DNA of 64,000 nucleotides from an uncultured Eubacteriales bacterium (lineage in GTDB: Bacteria; Bacillota; Clostridia; Oscillospirales; CAG-272): contig CATWNM010000006.1 in NCBI GenBank assembly GCA_958352145.1, positions 6,989 through 70,988 of the forward strand, given 5' to 3'. The notes below the pieces were generated by a model. That model did no database searches and was not told the origin of the DNA. It was given only the letters and a program-made list of their open reading frames with translations. Position 1 is the stretch's first letter; the number at the start of each line of letters is the position of its first letter. Positions 16,055 to 23,585 of this stretch are shown in pieces. The position numbers and the translations under genes are program-made.

Positions 16055-16964
16055 GTCGGATCTCCTCACACGCGGCCACGAGCGTTTCGGGGCTGTTGAC
16101 CGCAAAGCACTTACTCTCCGGCGAAATTTTTGCAATCAGCTTTTTCAGCGTCTCACCTACGCCGGTCTCTACAAAGGTGTCAAATCCGTCCGCCAGCATG
16201 GCGCGGATAATCGTCTCCCAGCGCACGGGATGATTGATCTGCTTCTCCAGCAACGCGCGAACCTCGTCCGTGTACGGCGCGCCGGTATAATTAGCATAAG
16301 TCAAAAGCGCGGGCTTTGCAAGGGTATACGCACCGAGCGCCTCGCCAAACGACTTTGCCGCCTCGTCCATAAACGGCGAATGAAAACCGCCGCCGACCGC
16401 AAGCGGAATCGCGCGGCCGCCGGCCGCCTTGACCTCGCGGCAAAACGGCTCAAGCTCTGCCGACGCCCCCGAAACGACCAGCTGCCCGCCGCCGTTATAG
16501 TTGACAGGGTACACCTGCCGGTAATGCGTACAGAGTTCTTCCACCGTTTCATACGGCAGCTTCACAATCGCCGCCATCGAGGCCGAAACCGCCGCCGCGG
16601 CTTTTCCCATAAACGCGCCGCGGCAGACGGCCATAGAAAAGCCGTCCATATAAGAATACGCTCCCGCAAACGCGAGCGCGGGAATTTCTCCCAGCGAAAA
16701 CCCCGCGGCGGCCGCAGGCAAAACGCCCGCCTCTTTCATAGCAATCGCCGCGCCGAGGTCGGCAAGATACAGGCAGGGCTGCGTATTTTCCGTGCGCCGG
16801 AGTTCGGTCTCATCGCCCGCAAACATCATCTCCAGCGTCCCCGGCCGAAAGCGCTCGGCTTGGTCAAACAGTCGGCGTACGGACACGCAGTTGTCATAAA
16901 AACCGCGTCCCATCCCCGGATGCTGCGCGCCCTGACCGGAGAAAACAAACGCTATTTTACCCAT
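16047..16964 (-). CDS. fabD: Malonyl-CoA:ACP transacylase
   Basis: 305 residues. It loads malonyl groups onto AcpP. The opening motif is AFVFSGQGAQHPGMGRG, the nucleophile elbow is GFSLGEIPAL (Ser near residue 92), and the catalytic His lies in GGGFHSPFM (near 195). ATG 16964 lies inside the end of fabK (13-base overlap), which points to coupled translation. Length and motifs are normal for the family. Confidence 0.96.
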   Translation of the reverse strand: MGKIAFVFSGQGAQHPGMGRGFYDNCVSVRRLFDQAERFRPGTLEMMFAGDETELRRTENTQPCLYLADLGAAIAMKEAGVLPAAAAGFSLGEIPALAFAGAYSYMDGFSMAVCRGAFMGKAAAAVSASMAAIVKLPYETVEELCTHYRQVYPVNYNGGGQLVVSGASAELEPFCREVKAAGGRAIPLAVGGGFHSPFMDEAAKSFGEALGAYTLAKPALLTYANYTGAPYTDEVRALLEKQINHPVRWETIIRAMLADGFDTFVETGVGETLKKLIAKISPESKCFAVNSPETLVAACEEIRHA

Positions 16965-17902
16965 TTTGCACCTCCCGAAAGGATCGCCTCGCAGCCGGAT
17001 ATCACCTCGTTTATAATGTCGGCCGCGGGCTGCTCAGCTTTGAGCATACCCGAAATCTGTCCCGCAAGGAAGCAGCCGCCTGTCTTGTCACCCTCCACCG
17101 CCGCGCGGCGAAGCGCGCCCACGCCGAGATCGGCAATGCTCTCAGCGGTCGCCTCGGGCGCATATTCAAGCTTCAAAAAATTGCGGCTGAACGCATTTTT
17201 GATGCACCGGCAGGTATTGCCGCCGAATCGCCGCCCAGTCGTAACCGTAGAAACATCACTCGCCGAAAGCACCATATCTTTATAAACCGGATGTACGCCG
17301 CATTCTTTGGCGACGAGGAAGCGCGTGCCCATCTGCACGCCGCAGGCGCCGAGCGCAAGCGCAGCGGCCATGCCGCGCCCGTCTGCGATGCCGCCTGCCG
17401 CAAGCACCGGGATTTTCACCGCGTCCGCCACCTGCGGCACGAGCGCCATCGTGGTCAGTTCGCCAATATGTCCGCCGGATTCCTGCCCCTCCGCGATCAC
17501 CGCGTCGGCGCCGGTCTTTTCCGCCATTTTCGCCATAGCGACCGAAGCGACGACGGGAATCACCGCAATGTTCGCCGCTTTCCACGCGGCCATGTATTTG
17601 CCCGGCATACCCGCGCCAGTCGTGACCACGCGGACGCCCTCGTCGATCACAACTTCGGCCACCTCGTCGGCAGCCGGACTCATCAGCATGATGTTCACAC
17701 CGAAAGGCTTATCGGTCAGAGACCTAGCGATCGCAATCTGTTCGCGCAGATGCGGAGCGCCCGCGTTCATCGCCGAGATAATGCCGAGGCCGCCCGCCTC
17801 AGACACGGCGGCGGCCAGACGCCCGTCTGCAATCCACGCCATGCCGCCCTGAAATATCGGATGCTCGATATGCAGCATCTCGCAAATCGGAGAACGGATC
17901 AT
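16952..17902 (-). CDS. fabK: Enoyl-ACP reductase II (FMN-dependent)
   Basis: 316 residues, a nitronate-monooxygenase-like TIM barrel. HPIFQGGMAWIAD opens it, QESGGHIGELTT carries the conserved His and phosphate loop near residue 145, and VLAAGGIADGRGMAAAL and GVQMGTRFL bind FMN. It reduces enoyl-ACP with NADH, in place of FabI, as in Streptococcus and many Clostridia. It starts four bases after acpP ends. Confidence 0.95.
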   Translation of the reverse strand: MIRSPICEMLHIEHPIFQGGMAWIADGRLAAAVSEAGGLGIISAMNAGAPHLREQIAIARSLTDKPFGVNIMLMSPAADEVAEVVIDEGVRVVTTGAGMPGKYMAAWKAANIAVIPVVASVAMAKMAEKTGADAVIAEGQESGGHIGELTTMALVPQVADAVKIPVLAAGGIADGRGMAAALALGACGVQMGTRFLVAKECGVHPVYKDMVLSASDVSTVTTGRRFGGNTCRCIKNAFSRNFLKLEYAPEATAESIADLGVGALRRAAVEGDKTGGCFLAGQISGMLKAEQPAADIINEVISGCEAILSGGAKWVK

Positions 17903-17906
17903 TCGC

Positions 17907-18128
17907 TTAGCCCTTCAGTTCTTCGATCTTGGCGACCAGCGCGCCGACCGTGGACAACGAAGGATCCATCTGCATCTCGATCTCAAATGTCTCCTCCACA
18001 TCCATGACCAGTTCCGCCACATCCAGCGAATCGATGCCAAGATCCGAAAACTTTGTCTCGGGTTTGATCTCGGACGCGTCACAGTCCAGTTTCTCCACAA
18101 GCATTTCAACAATCTTCTCAAATACCAT
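17907..18128 (-). CDS. acpP: Acyl carrier protein of fatty acid synthesis
   Basis: 73 residues, strongly acidic. The phosphopantetheine site is DLGIDSLDVAELV with Ser34. It has the standard four-helix pattern and follows fabH by 100 bases. That gap has a small GGGGC/GCCCC hairpin (18168-18180), which may set a higher acpP dose by RNA processing. It is the housekeeping one of three carrier proteins in the window. Confidence 0.96.
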   Translation of the reverse strand: MVFEKIVEMLVEKLDCDASEIKPETKFSDLGIDSLDVAELVMDVEETFEIEMQMDPSLSTVGALVAKIEELKG

Positions 18129-18229
18129 TTTTTGAGTCTCCTTAAAAAGAAAAATTTATTTCAATAAGGGGCTATGCCCCGTTATTTACAAATATGCAGG
18201 GCACAACCCCTGGGCCGAAAGCGATGAAA

Positions 18230-19183
18230 TCACCACTGGATCAAACAGGACGCACTGGCAAGTCCGCCGCCAAAACCGGTGAGAATCAACCGGTCTCCCC
18301 GGTGCAGCGCGCCCGAGCGGTTGAGTTCGTCCAGCGCGATCGGGATGCTGGCGCTCGACGTATTGCCGTATTCGCCAATATCCACTTTGAATTTTTCAAG
18401 CGGAACTTCCAGTTTACGCGCGGCAAAATCTATAATGCGCATATTCGCCTGATGCGGCACAATATAAGCGATATCTTTGGCTTTAAGATTATGCTTGTGA
18501 AGCAGGCGGCGCACATCGGCGCAGATCGCATTGACCGCAAATTTGAAAGTCTCCTGCCCCTCCATATGAATATATGGCCGCTCTCCCCGCTTCTGATAAA
18601 ACGGAGAATCCCCTTCATAATGCGGGATCTTAATCACGTCGTCCCCTCCGCTGACCGTAAGAATGGAATCGAGATACCCGTCTCCCTCTCCCAGCACGGC
18701 GGCGCCCGCGCCGTCGCCGAAAATCACGCAGGTGCTCCGATCGGTCCAGTCTACAATGCCGCTGAGCCGCTCCGCGCCGACAACCAGAACTTTCTTCACT
18801 TTTTTACGCGCAAAAAAACCGGCGGCCGTCTCCAGCAGAAAAATAAATGCGGGACAGGCCGCATTGATATCGTAGGCGGGACAGTGAACGCCAAGTCCGC
18901 GCTGAACCATGCAGGAAACCGAAGGCGACACGTATTCGCCGCTGACCGTCGCCGCCAGAATCAGATCCAATTCCTCCGGATGCACGCCGGCGTTGTCCAG
19001 CGCGCGTTTCGCGGCGGCGCAGCCCATATCGGAGGCAGTCTCGCCGGTTGAAATATGCCGGCGCGCAATGCCGACGCGCTTGCGGATCCACTCGTCGTTC
19101 GTATCGACCAGCAGTGCGAGATCGTCGTTTGTGACCACCCGCTGCGGCACATACATCCCCGTGCCCAATATCGTAAAGCTCAT
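18230..19183 (-). CDS. fabH: 3-oxoacyl-ACP synthase III
   Basis: 317 residues from ATG 19183, which follows AGGAGG by eight bases. It condenses acetyl-CoA (or branched starters) with malonyl-ACP to start fatty acids. The triad is Cys in YDINAACPAFIF, His in IVPHQANMRI and Asn in GEYGNTSSASIP. It is the first gene of the fab cluster, with a sigma-A-like promoter in front. No FapR- or FabT-like regulator gene is seen nearby. Confidence 0.96.
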   Translation of the reverse strand: MSFTILGTGMYVPQRVVTNDDLALLVDTNDEWIRKRVGIARRHISTGETASDMGCAAAKRALDNAGVHPEELDLILAATVSGEYVSPSVSCMVQRGLGVHCPAYDINAACPAFIFLLETAAGFFARKKVKKVLVVGAERLSGIVDWTDRSTCVIFGDGAGAAVLGEGDGYLDSILTVSGGDDVIKIPHYEGDSPFYQKRGERPYIHMEGQETFKFAVNAICADVRRLLHKHNLKAKDIAYIVPHQANMRIIDFAARKLEVPLEKFKVDIGEYGNTSSASIPIALDELNRSGALHRGDRLILTGFGGGLASASCLIQW

Positions 19184-19216
19184 ACCCCGAGCCTCCTGCG
19201 TAATATTTTTGACCGC

Positions 19217-19245
19217 TTTATAAAAGTTAGTACCCGTAATTTCAA
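19217..19245 (-). promoter_or_regulatory. Promoter of the fab cluster
   Basis: The minus strand has TTGAAA (19240-19245) and TATAAA (19217-19222), separated by 17 bases, 33 bases before the fabH start. It is back to back with the sigma-factor promoter. Confidence 0.6.
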
Positions 19246-19263
19246 ATAAGTTACAAAAAAATA

Positions 19264-19291
19264 TTGATTTGTTTTTCAAAAGCTGTATAAT
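19264..19291 (+). promoter_or_regulatory. Promoter of the ECF sigma operon
   Basis: TTGATT (19264-19269) and TATAAT (19286-19291), 16 bases apart, lie 52 bases before the GTG of the sigma gene. The form is sigma-A-like, so at least basal expression does not need the ECF factor itself. Confidence 0.6.
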
Positions 19292-19343
19292 AAAATCCAA
19301 AGGGTAGATTTTTCCGCCCGATCCAACAAACGGAGGTGATACC

Positions 19344-19868
19344 GTGGATGAACAGGCCTCCGCCGAGTTTGAAACGCTGTATAACAAATATTTTAACCAG
19401 GTATTCTCCTTTTTGTACAGACTGTGCCGGGATCACCACACGGCCGAAGAACTGACGCAGGAAACTTTTCTTGAGGCCTATATCTCTATTCATCGTTTTA
19501 AGGGCGACTGCGAAATGTCTACCTGGCTGATTTCTATTGCCAAGCATATTTTTGGAAAATATCTGCGAAAAGCCAAAAAAAGCCCCGGAACGGTGGAGCT
19601 TGACAGCCTCGCCGAAACGATGTTCGCACCGAAAGGAGAGGGGCCGGAGACCGCTTATATACGGCAGTGCGACGCGCGGGCCGTGCGCCATATGGTGGCC
19701 CGGCTGCCCGAAAAATACCGGGACGTGCTGATCCTCCGCATTTATGCGGAACTGCCGTTCGCACAGCTTGCAAAGGTACTCCGCATCAGTGAAAACTCGG
19801 CGAAAGTGATTTATTTTAGAGCAAAAAAAATGCTTGGAGAGGGGATAAGAAATGGGCTTGAACTGTGA
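19344..19868 (+). CDS. ECF-type RNA polymerase sigma factor
   Basis: 174 residues from the GTG at 19344, after GGAGGTGATACC. Sigma region 2 is residues 10-75 (FSFLYRLCRDHHTAEELTQETFLEAY) and region 4 is residues 110-170 (ARLPEKYRDVLILRIYAELPFAQLAKVLRISENSAKVIYFRAKK). Regions 1.1 and 3 are missing, as in group 4 factors. The stop lies inside the next gene, which encodes a zinc-finger anti-sigma factor, so the pair is a cell-envelope-type signalling module. The signal is unknown. Confidence 0.92.
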   Translation: MDEQASAEFETLYNKYFNQVFSFLYRLCRDHHTAEELTQETFLEAYISIHRFKGDCEMSTWLISIAKHIFGKYLRKAKKSPGTVELDSLAETMFAPKGEGPETAYIRQCDARAVRHMVARLPEKYRDVLILRIYAELPFAQLAKVLRISENSAKVIYFRAKKMLGEGIRNGLEL

Positions 19869-20175
19869 AGTAGCAAGAGATCTCGTATCGCTTTATAAGG
19901 ACGGGCTGGCAAGCCCCGTCACCATGCGCGAAGTGAAAGAACACATCGGCGGCTGCGCTGCCTGCGCCGCCTATTACAGGGAATATGACCGCGAGGTGGC
20001 AGCCGCACATATGATGGACGCGCATACGCAGCCGCTGCCGGATCTTCGCAAACGCTATAAAGCGCTGGCCAAACGCATGCAGACGCGCGACCGCACGGAA
20101 AAAGCGGCGCTTTGCGGCGCGGCGTTCCTCGGTCTTCTCTGCATCGCGGCGGCGCTCAAAGAAATCACGAAATAA
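19852..20175 (+). CDS. Zinc-finger anti-sigma factor with one membrane helix
   Basis: 107 residues; its start overlaps the sigma gene by 17 bases. The N-terminal ZAS motif is Cys5 in NCEVARDLVSLY and HIGGCAACAAYY (H-x3-C-x2-C at about residues 31-38). A basic linker follows, and residues 86-102 form one membrane helix (AALCGAAFLGLLCIAAALK), so nothing much reaches outside. It should hold the sigma factor at the membrane. A redox or proteolytic trigger acting on the zinc site is possible. Confidence 0.85.
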   Translation: MGLNCEVARDLVSLYKDGLASPVTMREVKEHIGGCAACAAYYREYDREVAAAHMMDAHTQPLPDLRKRYKALAKRMQTRDRTEKAALCGAAFLGLLCIAAALKEITK

Positions 20176-20185
20176 CGGCAGCTTT

Positions 20186-20223
20186 GCACGAAACGTCCCG
20201 CCGCGCGGCGGGACGTTTCGTGC
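20186..20223 (+). terminator. Terminator of the sigma/anti-sigma operon
   Basis: GCACGAAACGTCCCGCCG pairs perfectly with its downstream copy around a two-base loop. Few T follow, but the stem of about 18 bp is very stable. It separates two convergent transcripts. Confidence 0.7.
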
Positions 20224-20254
20224 GTTCTTGATCGAGGCGGCCGTTTTTCCTCGT

Positions 20255-21352
20255 TTACATCCCGCGGAGCGTCGACGAGCTATTCAAAAGAAGCGTACTG
20301 TACAGGAACAAAACGTCGGCCGTATCATCATATTCCAGAATCTGCGGCAAAAACGAGGGCGTAACATACCGGACATCCACAAGCGTGATCTTTTCATAAC
20401 CGCACAGCAGCAGAGGCGCGATGCTGCTGCCAAAAGAGTCGCGGAACAAAATCAACTCGCGTCCATTTGACTGATTTGGATTTGTGACAGTCACAAGCGC
20501 CGCCGAACCGTACAGGTACACACCGTATGGATCATAGGTTTCAAGCGCATCCAGCGTATAAACGCCGCCCGACGCGCCAGTTTCATAATTTTCCGCTTTG
20601 GCGCCGTCGATATCCGGACTGTGCAGCACATAAAGCGGTTCACCGCCGCTTTTCAGTGCAAACTGTCCGACATATACGCCGCAAAAAGAGTCGGTCAAAA
20701 GTTCCCGCTCATAGTCCGGCAAAACGTAATCCGCATCCATGCCGCGAAGTATACGGTCGGCCGTATCCACAAGGTTTTCCTGTCTGAAATGCGTATCGGT
20801 CTTATAATAATCTTCGATGGTCAGCGTATCGAAAATATCGATATAGGTTCCGCTCATGCCCGAAGAAAAAAGTTCCATCAGCCGGTCATAATCTATCTTT
20901 TTGGCTTCGTCCGCAAGAAAATAGTTTTTGTCCGGAATCACCGAATAGTAAACTCGGTTATTTGGAAACAGCGCCGCGTGAATGCCCGAAAGTTTCCCGG
21001 CGGCCGACGTCACCTGACGCTCACTCAGCGGATATTCCTGTTTGGACAAATATCCGTTTCGAATATACAGCCCCTCCATGTCAAGCTTGGCAAATCCATA
21101 AAATTCAAGTATGGATTTCGCGCCGCGAAACGTCTGGCGAAACGGGAACTGGTCAAGCGTATACGTCTCAAAATTATCCATCCAGACGGTACTTTGCACG
21201 CTTTTCCAGCTTGGGTTCGGGAATTCGGCCAGTCGGCGGCGCTCATATTCGCTGAACGACTGATCCGGGGTGAGCAGCGCGGCCATTAAAAAGCCAAACA
21301 GAAAAACGACAAATACGGCCGCCATCAATATATCATTCAATTTTGCTTTCAT
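20255..21352 (-). CDS. DHHW/AlgX-like SGNH protein, first copy
   Basis: 365 residues. The N-terminal signal anchor is residues 8-28 (AAVFVVFLFGFLMAALL). The extracellular domain resembles DHHW and AlgJ/AlgX proteins: YSVIPDKNYFL, the catalytic-type YKTDTHF (Asp/His), and the Ser block LFRDSFGSSIAPLL. These proteins help transfer acetyl groups from an MBOAT partner to a surface polymer. The MBOAT gene ends nine bases upstream. The first of two such pairs in the window. The assignment as a polymer O-acetylation partner is by family and context. Confidence 0.8.
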   Translation of the reverse strand: MKAKLNDILMAAVFVVFLFGFLMAALLTPDQSFSEYERRRLAEFPNPSWKSVQSTVWMDNFETYTLDQFPFRQTFRGAKSILEFYGFAKLDMEGLYIRNGYLSKQEYPLSERQVTSAAGKLSGIHAALFPNNRVYYSVIPDKNYFLADEAKKIDYDRLMELFSSGMSGTYIDIFDTLTIEDYYKTDTHFRQENLVDTADRILRGMDADYVLPDYERELLTDSFCGVYVGQFALKSGGEPLYVLHSPDIDGAKAENYETGASGGVYTLDALETYDPYGVYLYGSAALVTVTNPNQSNGRELILFRDSFGSSIAPLLLCGYEKITLVDVRYVTPSFLPQILEYDDTADVLFLYSTLLLNSSSTLRGM

Positions 21353-21361
21353 GTCTGCCTC

Positions 21362-22747
21362 CTAAAACCGAAAATACAGAAACGGATTGAATGATCCATC
21401 CACGAGATATGCGCTGACAAAAACCAAGAGCACAAGCGCGCAAGCGGCGCGCAGCACGCCGGAAGCGGCGCCCCCGCCGTAAAGCCGGTGCGCGCATTTT
21501 TTGACCAGCGGCGTCGCACCGAGGACGGCTAGCGCAAACACCACGGCGAAGCTGCGAAGATAATACAGCGTTTCCGGCGTCCAGAGCGGCAGCCCTTTCA
21601 TCCCAAACATTCCGGAAAGATCACCGCATGCGCCGGTCATGCCGTCCGCATTGAAAATGACAAAGCTGACCACGACCAAAAACAATACGAATACGCGGCA
21701 AACAAAGCGCGGAAGCTTTTCATACAGACGAAGTAAAACCAGCTTTTCCAAAACCAGCCATACGGCAAAATAGAGTCCCCAAATGACAAAATTCCAATCT
21801 GCGCCGTGCCAAAATCCAGTCAGGAGCCAAACGATCAAAATATTCAAAAACCAACGGGCGCGGCCGCGCCGGTTGCCGCCAAGCGGGATATACACATAGT
21901 CGCGGAACCACTGCCCGAGCGATATATGCCATCTGCGCCAAAATTCGGTCACGCTCGCCGATATATAGGGATACTCAAAGTTCTCATTGAAATGGAATCC
22001 AAAAATCCGGCCAAGGCCGATTGCCATATCGCTGTAGCCCGAAAAATCAAAATAGATCTGAAGTGTGAAAGCAACCGCATACATCCAGTAAAACAAAACG
22101 CTCGGCGCGCTCGAGTCCCGGAAAACTTCACAAAGTTCAAACAACGTATTGGCGATCAATACCTTTTTTGAAAGTCCGATTATAAATCGAAAAGCCCCTT
22201 CCGAAAAATCCCGAACCGTGGTTTTACGCTGAGACAGTTCAGCCGCAACCGTTGTATACCGGACGATGGGCCCTGCAATCAGCTGCGGAAAAAGCGCAAC
22301 ATAGGTCGCAAGTTTTATGGGATTATACTGCGCCGACGCGTCCCCCCGATAAACGTCGATAAGATAACTCAAAATCTGGAACGTATAAAAACTGATGCCG
22401 ATCGGCAGCGCAATTTTTAAAAGCGGCAGGGATGCGCCGGTCAAACGGTTCAGATTGCCGATAAAAAAATCCGCATATTTAAAATACAGAAGCGCGACAA
22501 GGCAGAGCGCCGTGCCGAGCGTCAGCATCAGCCGCTTATGCCTGCACCGGTCGATCAAAATGCCGAACACATACCCGGCAAGGATCGACGCAACCATCAA
22601 AACCAGGTATTTCGGCTCGCCCCAATAATAGAAAAACAAGCTTGCGCAAAGCAGCACCGCGTTCCGGAATGTTTTCGGAAGCACAAAATACAAAAGTAGA
22701 ACCGCGGGCAGAAAGTAAAACAAAAAAGGCACGCTTGAAAACAGCAT
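21362..22747 (-). CDS. MBOAT-family membrane O-acyltransferase, first copy
   Basis: 461 residues from ATG 22747 (after GAGGTGTGAT). It is an AlgI/DltB-type polytopic protein with about 10-12 membrane helices. The conserved block WHISLGQWFRDYVYIPLGG and the active-site His in TGFWHGADWNFVIWGLYF are present. The family moves acyl (often acetyl) groups across the membrane to polymers such as alginate, cellulose or teichoic acids. It is followed by the SGNH partner. Upstream, across a terminator, is a lipoprotein that may belong to the same system. Confidence 0.92.
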   Translation of the reverse strand: MLFSSVPFLFYFLPAVLLLYFVLPKTFRNAVLLCASLFFYYWGEPKYLVLMVASILAGYVFGILIDRCRHKRLMLTLGTALCLVALLYFKYADFFIGNLNRLTGASLPLLKIALPIGISFYTFQILSYLIDVYRGDASAQYNPIKLATYVALFPQLIAGPIVRYTTVAAELSQRKTTVRDFSEGAFRFIIGLSKKVLIANTLFELCEVFRDSSAPSVLFYWMYAVAFTLQIYFDFSGYSDMAIGLGRIFGFHFNENFEYPYISASVTEFWRRWHISLGQWFRDYVYIPLGGNRRGRARWFLNILIVWLLTGFWHGADWNFVIWGLYFAVWLVLEKLVLLRLYEKLPRFVCRVFVLFLVVVSFVIFNADGMTGACGDLSGMFGMKGLPLWTPETLYYLRSFAVVFALAVLGATPLVKKCAHRLYGGGAASGVLRAACALVLLVFVSAYLVDGSFNPFLYFRF

Positions 22748-22773
22748 ATCACACCTCAAAAGTTCCGGTAATC

Positions 22774-22803
22774 AAAATCCCCGCAAAAATTTGCGGGGAT
22801 TTT
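22774..22803 (-). terminator. Terminator after the DUF4358-like lipoprotein gene
   Basis: AAAATCCCCGCAAA and TTTGCGGGGATTTT form a perfect stem with T and A tracts at both ends. It lies between the lipoprotein stop and the MBOAT start, so the MBOAT pair needs read-through or its own promoter. Confidence 0.85.
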
Positions 22804-22818
22804 GCAGAATTTGTCAGT

Positions 22819-23466
22819 TCAGTCAAGCACCGTTCTGGAAAGACGCTCTCCACAGTTTTCGCTGCCGAAAATCTCTACGAACGCATCGCAGATCGCGTCG
22901 GCCTTGCCCTCCTCAAGCTGCGAAGACACCATGATAAGCATAACAACTTTTCCGCTGTTGATCGCCCTGACTTCGTCTGCAGTCACACAGATCCACTTTC
23001 TCGGATCAATTCCGTCGATCATATCCTTTTTGACAGCCTCCGCGTCCGCGTCGTCTTTGACGCGAACCATGATAAGAGAATACGCCTGCGACATTATCAT
23101 CGGCTCAGAAAAGACCGCGCCGTCCAGCCGGCTTCCATCCGCAAGACCGGTATACGCCTTGACACTGTCCGAATTGGTCAGATCCACCGGCATATTTTCA
23201 GAAATCGCAAATTCAACCGGGCTCTTTTCATAAATCATGTCGATCACGCCCGACAGCGCCTCATTCACGGTCATTTCCTCGTTTCCGGCTGCATTGCTGT
23301 CATCCGTCGACTGCGTATCCGACGAATCCGCGCTGTCCGGCGCGGGCGTCGTCTGAGCAGAATCCGGCGTCGTCCCGGACGAACCGTTTTCTTTGTTTTT
23401 GCCGCCGCATGCAAAGAGCGACAGGCAAAGCATAAGCACAAGTATCGATGTAACTATTTTTTTCAT
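22819..23466 (-). CDS. DUF4358-like lipoprotein
   Basis: 215 residues from ATG 23466 (GGAGG six bases before). The signal peptide ends in the lipobox SLFACGG. A Ser/Thr/Asp/Pro-rich linker of about 50 residues follows, then a globular domain from residue 65 (MTVNEALSGVIDMIYEKSP; SQAYSLIMVRVKDDADAEAVKKDM; DAICDAFVEIFGSENC). The domain matches my memory of DUF4358 proteins, which often lie beside MBOAT/DHHW genes in Clostridia. Function unknown. Confidence 0.7.
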   Translation of the reverse strand: MKKIVTSILVLMLCLSLFACGGKNKENGSSGTTPDSAQTTPAPDSADSSDTQSTDDSNAAGNEEMTVNEALSGVIDMIYEKSPVEFAISENMPVDLTNSDSVKAYTGLADGSRLDGAVFSEPMIMSQAYSLIMVRVKDDADAEAVKKDMIDGIDPRKWICVTADEVRAINSGKVVMLIMVSSQLEEGKADAICDAFVEIFGSENCGERLSRTVLD

Positions 23467-23585
23467 ATTCACCCTCCAAAGGTTTTCTGCCCATTAGTCG
23501 TCTTTGTCCGCAGAATTCCTCACTCAAAAATTATTTTCTGCGAAAACCGGCATGTTATGCATCCATAAAAGAAATAATACGCGCG

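Noticed and set aside
16053..17285. Plus-strand ORF of 410 codons opposite fabD/fabK
   Set aside because: Arg/His-rich antisense shadow of two clear enzymes. Length alone is not evidence at this GC content.
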